Positions 59,279 through 64,000 of a stretch of 64,000 nt of DNA are shown here, in pieces; positions within the stretch are counted from its first letter, which is position 1; the number at the start of each line of letters is the position of its first letter. This DNA is from CAZJAH01 sp964544155. GTDB taxonomy: Bacteria; Bacteroidota; Ignavibacteria; Kapaibacteriales; UBA2268. The DNA lies in contig CAZJAH010000010.1 of assembly GCA_964544155.1 (NCBI GenBank), positions 13,608 to 77,607 of the forward strand, in the 5' to 3' direction. The notes under the pieces were generated by a model, which had not been told where the DNA came from, did no database searches, and saw nothing but the letters and a program-made list of their open reading frames with translations. The position numbers and the translations under genes were made by a program.

Positions 59279-60901
59279 ATGTTAAAAAATACTCTTAACC
59301 TGCTGCTTATATTGCTAATAAGCGCCGCGAGTTCCGAGGCAGCCGTATATAAAATCAAAGGTGAAGTTCTTGACCACAAAGGCAATGCCTTCAAAATAGG
59401 CCACATTTTCCAGAAGGAAGAAGGCCGCGACCGCTGGAACATAATCCATTCAATGGATGATAATAAAAAGTTTGAAATAGAATTGGATTTTAGCGGGTAT
59501 ACAGGAATTATGTTCACAGGGCTGTATCATGATCCGGTTGAAATTATGCTGAGTGAAGATATTTTAAATAAAGAAAATGAACTCAGTATCAGGCTGAAAG
59601 GCCCTCTCACCGGAAAAGGCCCCGCGCTTATAGAGCAAGGCCCTAAGAATAACCTTGCGCATGAAATGGACTTTGTAAATAGTGAGTACAAAGTGGTTAT
59701 TAATAATCCCAGCTATCCCTTTGAGTATGTAATCAGAGTGGATGAAGTTAATGAAACTGCCGGACAGCAGCACGACGAAGTAAAGATCACCCCGCGGGGC
59801 AGGTATGTTTCCGTTATTAAATCCGGAGGCGAAAAACTTGAAATAGGATATGAGCCTTTTCAGGAGGAATTAAAGGAACCTGTTATTGATTCAGACAATA
59901 AAGATTTAGCTCAATACTTAAGAATTTATCCATCATTATCTAAGGACAGGGAAGATTTTTTAAAGTCTTATCAATCATTTGCCCGCAAAGGCAAAGCTGA
60001 CAGCCTGCTCGATATGGTTATTAACAGAATGAACAGGCTGGAAAAAGACATTGATAATTCAGAAAATACCGAATTAAACAAATTCCGCTATATAGAATAT
60101 CTTAATATGGCGGGAATCGCCTTTATGAACGGCAAGGCCGAAGCCGTGGATAAAGAATTTGTCCGCGAAGCAATGGAGAAACTCCCTCCTACGAGTATTC
60201 TCTGGAATGAATGGGGCCTCGGTATGGGGATTATCGTAGCAGCGGAAGAGCTGGCTGCCAATAGAGACTATTTATATCTCGACGCAATAATAAGAGAGTA
60301 TCCGGTAAAAAGTTCACGCGAGCAGGCAGCCTACGAAGCTTTGAAATATAATTACATATTAGGCGACCGCTCTAAAGGCAAATACTACTACCAGATTATG
60401 AAAGATGAATTCCCCGGAAGCCCTTTGCTAAAGGAAGCCGCGCAGTTTGTGGCAATGTCTGAAAACAGCCTTGTTGGTAAGCAGGCTCCCGATTTCAGCA
60501 TAAAGGCGCTGGATGACTCCGAAACTGTATATAGCAAAGAATCAATGAAAGGCAGGTATTACCTGCTGGATTTCTGGGCATCATGGTGCGGCCCCTGCGT
60601 TAAAGAAATGGATAAGTTGCATAAAGTTTATAAAAAATTCTCTGATAAGAATTTCGAAATATTGAGTGTATCCTTTGATAGACAGAAAGATGCAATCAAC
60701 AAATTCCGCGACGGTAAATGGAAAATGCCCTGGCTGCACAGCTTTGCCGATGGCGGTTTTGGCTCGCCGATTGCCAAAGCTTACCAGGTTACCGGTATTC
60801 CGAAACCATTATTAATCGGGCCGGACGGAAAAGTGCTGGCTGAAGGCCAGGCCCTTAGAGGATTTTTCCTGGAGCAGACAATAAGCAAACATCTGAAATG
60901 A
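59279..60901 (+). CDS. Secreted TlpA/ResA-like thioredoxin-family protein
   Basis: 540 residues. Signal peptide 1-22 (ends SEA). A DUF4369-like beta domain lies at about 23-110, a helical middle region at about 200-390, and a TlpA-type thioredoxin domain at about 398-540 with WCGPC (C437, C440), preceded by LLDFWAS and followed by the cis-Pro segment TGIPKPLLI. Acts on disulfides or cytochrome maturation in the periplasm. Its stop overlaps the rsmD start by four bases. Confidence 0.88.
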   Translation: MLKNTLNLLLILLISAASSEAAVYKIKGEVLDHKGNAFKIGHIFQKEEGRDRWNIIHSMDDNKKFEIELDFSGYTGIMFTGLYHDPVEIMLSEDILNKENELSIRLKGPLTGKGPALIEQGPKNNLAHEMDFVNSEYKVVINNPSYPFEYVIRVDEVNETAGQQHDEVKITPRGRYVSVIKSGGEKLEIGYEPFQEELKEPVIDSDNKDLAQYLRIYPSLSKDREDFLKSYQSFARKGKADSLLDMVINRMNRLEKDIDNSENTELNKFRYIEYLNMAGIAFMNGKAEAVDKEFVREAMEKLPPTSILWNEWGLGMGIIVAAEELAANRDYLYLDAIIREYPVKSSREQAAYEALKYNYILGDRSKGKYYYQIMKDEFPGSPLLKEAAQFVAMSENSLVGKQAPDFSIKALDDSETVYSKESMKGRYYLLDFWASWCGPCVKEMDKLHKVYKKFSDKNFEILSVSFDRQKDAINKFRDGKWKMPWLHSFADGGFGSPIAKAYQVTGIPKPLLIGPDGKVLAEGQALRGFFLEQTISKHLK

Positions 60902-61458
60902 GAATTATCAGCGGAAAATACGGCGGCAGGCGTTTTAACCGGCGCCTGCCATCAGGTATCCGGCCTACTCTTGATGCCGTAAGGGAAGCGGTATTCAACA
61001 TACTCTTCAATATGTATGACTTTGCCGGCCTTAGGGTGGCCGATCTTTATGCCGGTACGGGCGCCATGGGACTGGAGGCATTAAGCCGCGGCGCCGCCGA
61101 CTGTACATTTGTTGAAAAAAATCCTAAAACAGCGGCATTCATAAAAGGTATTGCCGTGGAAATGGGAATTGGTAAAGAGCAGTTCAATATAATCAATACA
61201 GACGCTGTAAAATTCCTGAAAAATTATGATCAGGATGAATACGGCACACATGATATCGTATTTGCGGACCCGCCTTACAAAGCGCCGGAAATTGAGGAAC
61301 TGCCCATATATTTAATCAACAGCGGCATTTTAATTGAAAAAGGTGTTTTCGTATTTGAGTACTCCTCCGAGTACAGAATTCCGCCGCCTATGGGAATGAC
61401 TGAGTATGACTTTAAAATTTACGGCGATACGGCTATAAGCATATATGAATCTCTCTAA
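60898..61458 (+). CDS. rsmD: 16S rRNA (guanine966-N2)-methyltransferase RsmD
   Basis: 186 residues. MRIISGKYGGRRF, RPTLDAVREAVFNIL, the SAM loop VADLYAGTGAMGLEALSRGA and the catalytic FADPPY are all present. Methylates G966 of 16S rRNA. Translationally coupled (ATGA) to the thioredoxin-family gene; coaD, a frequent neighbour of rsmD, is not seen. Confidence 0.95.
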   Translation: MRIISGKYGGRRFNRRLPSGIRPTLDAVREAVFNILFNMYDFAGLRVADLYAGTGAMGLEALSRGAADCTFVEKNPKTAAFIKGIAVEMGIGKEQFNIINTDAVKFLKNYDQDEYGTHDIVFADPPYKAPEIEELPIYLINSGILIEKGVFVFEYSSEYRIPPPMGMTEYDFKIYGDTAISIYESL

Positions 61459-61539
61459 CGGTTAGACGCAGCAAAAAAGTCTTGCCTTTTTATTTTTTAT
61501 TTGCTAATATGAGCTAAGTAATGACGCGGGAAATGAAAA

Positions 61540-62271
61540 ATGAATAATGAAATTTTCTCCTGGGAAAGCAAAAATCTCGGATACAATGCCGAGATCAACG
61601 TTTATGGCCATTTCGGTGTTTCATTCCTGCTGTTTCCTTTTGAATCTGATGATTGCTACGAATCTGAAGTAAACGGCCTCATTGATGCTCTCAGCTCTGA
61701 GCTTGAGCATGGTAAATGCAAGATTTACTGTCTCCGGGGAATTAATTATGAAAGCTGGTTCAATCCTGATATTTCAAACGAAGAAAAATCGAAAAAACAC
61801 CATAATTACAACAATTATATAGTTGATGAAGTAGTACCCTTTGTTTTTAATAATTGCGGCAGCCCCGTACCGATTATCACTTGCGGAGCTAAGCACGGCG
61901 CCTTTCATGCCGCGAATACTTATTTTCGCAGGCCTGATATTTTTCTGGGAATGCTGGCTGTTAGCGGTATCTATGACATTAGGGCATACACAGGTGATTA
62001 TTTCGATGATAATTGCTATTTTAATTCTCCGGTTGATTACCTGCCAAACCTGAATGAAAACTACTGGCTCTCTTTCCTGAGAAACCGCCATCATGTGTAT
62101 TTGGTTTCAGGCTCAGGGGAGAATGAACATCCCGAACATGCCGTCGCCTTAAGTGAAATACTTACCGCTAAAGACATCCCTCATGTCACAGATATCTGGG
62201 GCCCGGATTTCGGCCATAACAGCAATACATGGATAACTGTTATAAAGCACTACATCAGGAAAAAGATCTGA
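61540..62271 (+). CDS. Esterase-like alpha/beta hydrolase homologue with missing nucleophile
   Basis: 243 residues, no signal peptide. Overall it follows the COG4947-type esterase pattern: NAEINVYGHFGVSFLLFPFES near the start, ESWFNPDI, YIVDEVVPF, then the nucleophile elbow, FHAANTYFRRPDIFLGMLAVSGIYDI, PVDYLPNLN, and the late DIWGPDFGHNS with the catalytic-type His. The elbow reads CGAKHGAFHAAN, where active relatives have G-x-S-x-G: position 118 is Lys. Without Ser it cannot act as a classical serine esterase, so it may be a binding protein or a pseudo-enzyme. Confidence 0.78.
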   Translation: MNNEIFSWESKNLGYNAEINVYGHFGVSFLLFPFESDDCYESEVNGLIDALSSELEHGKCKIYCLRGINYESWFNPDISNEEKSKKHHNYNNYIVDEVVPFVFNNCGSPVPIITCGAKHGAFHAANTYFRRPDIFLGMLAVSGIYDIRAYTGDYFDDNCYFNSPVDYLPNLNENYWLSFLRNRHHVYLVSGSGENEHPEHAVALSEILTAKDIPHVTDIWGPDFGHNSNTWITVIKHYIRKKI

Positions 62272-62275
62272 TTTT

Positions 62276-62362
62276 TCACTTCTCCACACTATCCGCGACT
62301 GCATGGATAAATTCTTCTCCGCGCGTTCTTTGCGGCTTCGCTTGATTCAAATTCTTTACTGT
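62276..62362 (-). repeat. GC-rich intergenic element, possible degenerate dispersed repeat, in frame with the upstream gene
   Basis: On the minus strand the spacer contains AAGCGAAGCCGCAAAGAACG followed by CGCGGAGAAGAA. Variants of CGCAAAGAACGC with GAAG and GAGAA are scattered through intergenic regions of many bacteria (from memory, not searched). The segment is also an open continuation, 28 codons after the TAA of the MqnA-like gene in the same frame, ending in TGA. Confidence 0.4.
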
Positions 62363-63142
62363 TTATATTACTTCATCACCCAGAATTTTAACGGCGCTTA
62401 CTTCAGGGGCTAACTGTAGATAATAAAGTAAGTGAAGCACATGGTCTAAGCCTTTGGCTACATCTTCATTCCATTCCCAGATAAGCTTCCCTGTTCGCGG
62501 GCTGGTGTCCTGCCCGGAAAACACGGCTTCAATCACAGGCTCTTCTCTGAGTAGGTCAGGGGATTTAATCATGCTAATGAATTTATCTATATCTTTCGGG
62601 TCTTCTTCATTTCTTACTACCCAGAAGGCCAGCGGCAAAGGCAGTTCGTAAGAAGTATACCACTCTTCGCTGATATCAAGTGCTGTGCTATCAAGCCCTC
62701 CCGATTGCCAGACAATGGCCGCGTCATAAGTATTTAATAAGGTTTCCAGGGGCGCTTCATCTTCGGTTAATTCAACAACTATGCCGTACTTTTCGGCAAG
62801 CAATATTTGGCCCATGAGCATAAGGAATTTTTCCGGAGAATGGCATCCGCAGGAGCTTATAGTTTTTAATCCGGGCCTGAAGAATATCGAAGCCAGCCGT
62901 GTATAATCCTCTGTGGCAAGGCATGAACCCGGCACAATGCGGTAATCGGCATCTCTTACTCCTTCGCCATAACCGCGCGGAGTAAGCAGAGCGGCATCAA
63001 GCCTGTTAGTACGCATCAATTCGGAAAGCTGCCGGTCATCGGCTTTAATAATTGTATAACCAAACTCAGGGGCGTATTCTTCCGCCCTTTCAATCAAACC
63101 TCTGTACAGCTCAGATTCAGGTATTCCAATTCTAAATTCCAT
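62363..63142 (-). CDS. MqnA/MqnD-like periplasmic-binding-fold protein
   Basis: 259 residues from the ATG at 63142, chosen because it overlaps the upstream stop as TAATG with GGAAG upstream; an ATG seven codons earlier is in frame. The segments FRIGIPESEL, DAALLTPRGYG, YDAAIVWQSGG and DISEEWYTSYELPLPLAFWVV are the pattern of MqnA (chorismate dehydratase) and MqnD in the futalosine pathway to menaquinone. The SSCGCHSPEKF segment is unusual. Assignment to a specific step is not possible here, and no other mqn gene is adjacent. Confidence 0.55.
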   Translation of the reverse strand: MEFRIGIPESELYRGLIERAEEYAPEFGYTIIKADDRQLSELMRTNRLDAALLTPRGYGEGVRDADYRIVPGSCLATEDYTRLASIFFRPGLKTISSCGCHSPEKFLMLMGQILLAEKYGIVVELTEDEAPLETLLNTYDAAIVWQSGGLDSTALDISEEWYTSYELPLPLAFWVVRNEEDPKDIDKFISMIKSPDLLREEPVIEAVFSGQDTSPRTGKLIWEWNEDVAKGLDHVLHLLYYLQLAPEVSAVKILGDEVI

Positions 63143-63684
63143 TATTCTTTTTCTTCCCTCCATTTCCTGATTGCTTCATATAATGCTATTCCTGCTGCAA
63201 CGCTGACGTTCAGCGAGTGCTTAACGCCGAACATCGGTATTTCAATGGCATCATCGCACAGCTCCAGTATTTCATCTTCAATACCCGAGAGTTCATTGCC
63301 GGCTACAATACAGAGAGGATATTCCTCAGCCTTAAGTGTATCATAAGGGCGCTTTTTATCGGTAAGCTCAAGGGCGATAATTTTATATCCGCGGTTTTTT
63401 TCTTCCCGGATAGCGCTTTTAATGTCTTTTTCATACCGCCAGGGTACTGAATCAACTGCCCCCAGCGCTGTTTTTTCTATTTCCTTGCGCGGCGGGTGAG
63501 GAGTAAAACCGCATAATATCAGCTCTTCGGCAAAGGCAGAGTCACAAGTTCTGAATAAGGAGCCTACATTGTAAAGGCTGCGTACATTATGCAGCATTAA
63601 TTTAACGGGGAACCTCTCCGCGCGCATCGACTCTTCGGGCCTGAGCCTTTCATTCAATATTTCAGCGTGTAATAACTTTCTCAT
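63142..63684 (-). CDS. TrmH/SpoU-family RNA methyltransferase
   Basis: 180 residues. SPOUT methylase motifs: NVGSLFRTCDSAFAEELIL, CIVAGNELSGIEDEIL and IPMFGVKHSLNVSVAAGIALYEA, the trefoil-knot SAM site. Probably a 2'-O-methyltransferase acting on tRNA or rRNA; the target is not predictable. Its stop overlaps the MqnA-like start. Confidence 0.9.
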   Translation of the reverse strand: MRKLLHAEILNERLRPEESMRAERFPVKLMLHNVRSLYNVGSLFRTCDSAFAEELILCGFTPHPPRKEIEKTALGAVDSVPWRYEKDIKSAIREEKNRGYKIIALELTDKKRPYDTLKAEEYPLCIVAGNELSGIEDEILELCDDAIEIPMFGVKHSLNVSVAAGIALYEAIRKWREEKE

Positions 63685-63707
63685 TTAGCAATAATTTAGC
63701 CATATTG

Positions 63708-63740
63708 TTGTTTAAATTTCAACAACAAGAATTATATTTG
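63708..63740 (+). promoter_or_regulatory. Promoter for the right-edge secreted protein gene
   Basis: TATATTTG (63733-63740) matches the Bacteroidota -7 consensus, with TTG at 63708-63710 about 22 bases upstream as a possible -33. The leader to the ATG is about 120 bases. Confidence 0.45.
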
Positions 63741-63865
63741 ACAGATAGATTATTATTACAAAAATATTAAATAAAAACGGAAAAAGTTAATTCATAAACT
63801 CGTAACTATTTTTAGGAATAAGTGTTAATTAATTATAAATTGGTAATAAATCTACCGGAGATATC

Positions 63866-64000
63866 ATGCGCCTCCTAATATATATTATTTTGCCTTTGCT
63901 CATTTTATCGGCACTGATCCTGCCGGAGAGCCATTCCCAGGTGCCTGCCGACAGCAAGGGTACGGAATTTTGGCTGACATTCCCGCCGAATTATCATAAC
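63866..64000 (+). CDS. Secreted protein, N-terminal part only (cut by window end)
   Basis: 45 codons to the window end. Signal peptide of about 25 residues (hydrophobic core, cleavage near SHSQ), then ADSKGTEFWLTFPPNYHN. The KGTEFWLxFPPNY start is typical of large secreted proteins annotated as IgGFc-binding or related surface proteins in this assemblage. No domain can be seen yet. Confidence 0.6.
   Translation, partial: MRLLIYIILPLLILSALILPESHSQVPADSKGTEFWLTFPPNYHN

Noticed and set aside
61469..61500. Terminator after rsmD
   Set aside because: Only a 4-bp stem (GCAA/TTGC) precedes the T-rich stretch, which is too weak to call.

Overview
The window looks like chromosomal DNA of a flagellated, chemotactic, Gram-negative (diderm) bacterium of the Bacteroidota/Chlorobiota/Ignavibacteriota assemblage. 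I base this on: a flagellar export gate (fliPQR) and CheV; many secreted proteins ending in an aromatic residue as outer-membrane barrels do; a serine-palmitoyltransferase-type enzyme; a DUF4270-like lipoprotein directly behind a glycogen synthase (a gene order I know from Bacteroidota); and promoter-like TAnnTTTG elements (three of them the TATATTTG form, two TATCTTTG) in front of several genes. Genus-level placement is not possible from the sequence alone. I see no rRNA, tRNA, CRISPR array, transposase or prophage module. The gene content is largely housekeeping and envelope.

Layout. 1-1608 (minus): fliR (cut by the window edge), fliQ, fliP. 1825-6923 (minus): a radical SAM enzyme, the potassium uptake pair trkH/trkA, and an HD hydrolase. 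6924-7511: the only long gene-free stretch, AT-rich, with a strong inverted repeat. 7512-14560 (plus): a four-gene envelope cluster (single-span inner-membrane protein with a large periplasmic part, two outer-membrane-type proteins, a VWA-OmpA protein); this is the best candidate for an uncharacterised envelope-spanning machine. 14626-19560: gpmI, serine palmitoyltransferase-like enzyme, short MGMT-type protein, Nudix CoA pyrophosphatase, CheV. 19641-22086 (plus): a catalytically dead M16 peptidase homologue and an orphan MoxR ATPase. 22087-26353 (minus): mtnA, a class II aldolase (mtnB-like) and a hybrid histidine kinase in one operon. 26532-32655 (plus): glgA, DUF4270-like lipoprotein, outer-membrane protein, hslV, hslU. 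32790-38486 (minus): outer-membrane protein, BamA/Omp85 protein, DUF2795 protein, rpsD, queC, YjbQ protein. 38751-48148 (plus): pgi; the operon lepA, two tandem signal peptidases, a DUF2459 protein and hemW; then a PiT phosphate transporter. 48218-49087 (minus): rfbA. 49195-55399 (plus): a PilM-like protein and a 1720-residue fibre-like surface protein. 55554-62271 (plus): TMTC-like TPR membrane protein, GT2 glycosyltransferase, methyltransferase, TlpA-like thioredoxin protein, rsmD, and an esterase homologue that lacks its nucleophile. 62363-63684 (minus): an MqnA-like protein and a TrmH-family methyltransferase, translationally coupled. 63866-end: the start of a secreted protein.

Functional themes. 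Envelope biogenesis recurs throughout: BamA, two LepB, several barrels, VWA-OmpA, TlpA-like, fibre protein. Alternative start codons (GTG/TTG) are common here, and I adjusted several starts on the basis of ribosome-binding sites or family alignment from memory. The most unusual points are the 7.5-14.6 kb cluster, the fibre protein with an asparagine-layered trimeric coiled-coil signature beside a PilM-like gene, three probable pseudo-enzymes or non-canonical enzymes (M16, esterase, cysteine-bearing short MGMT), a Nudix gene that seems to start at a non-ATG/GTG/TTG codon, and an inverted-repeat operator in front of the phosphate transporter.
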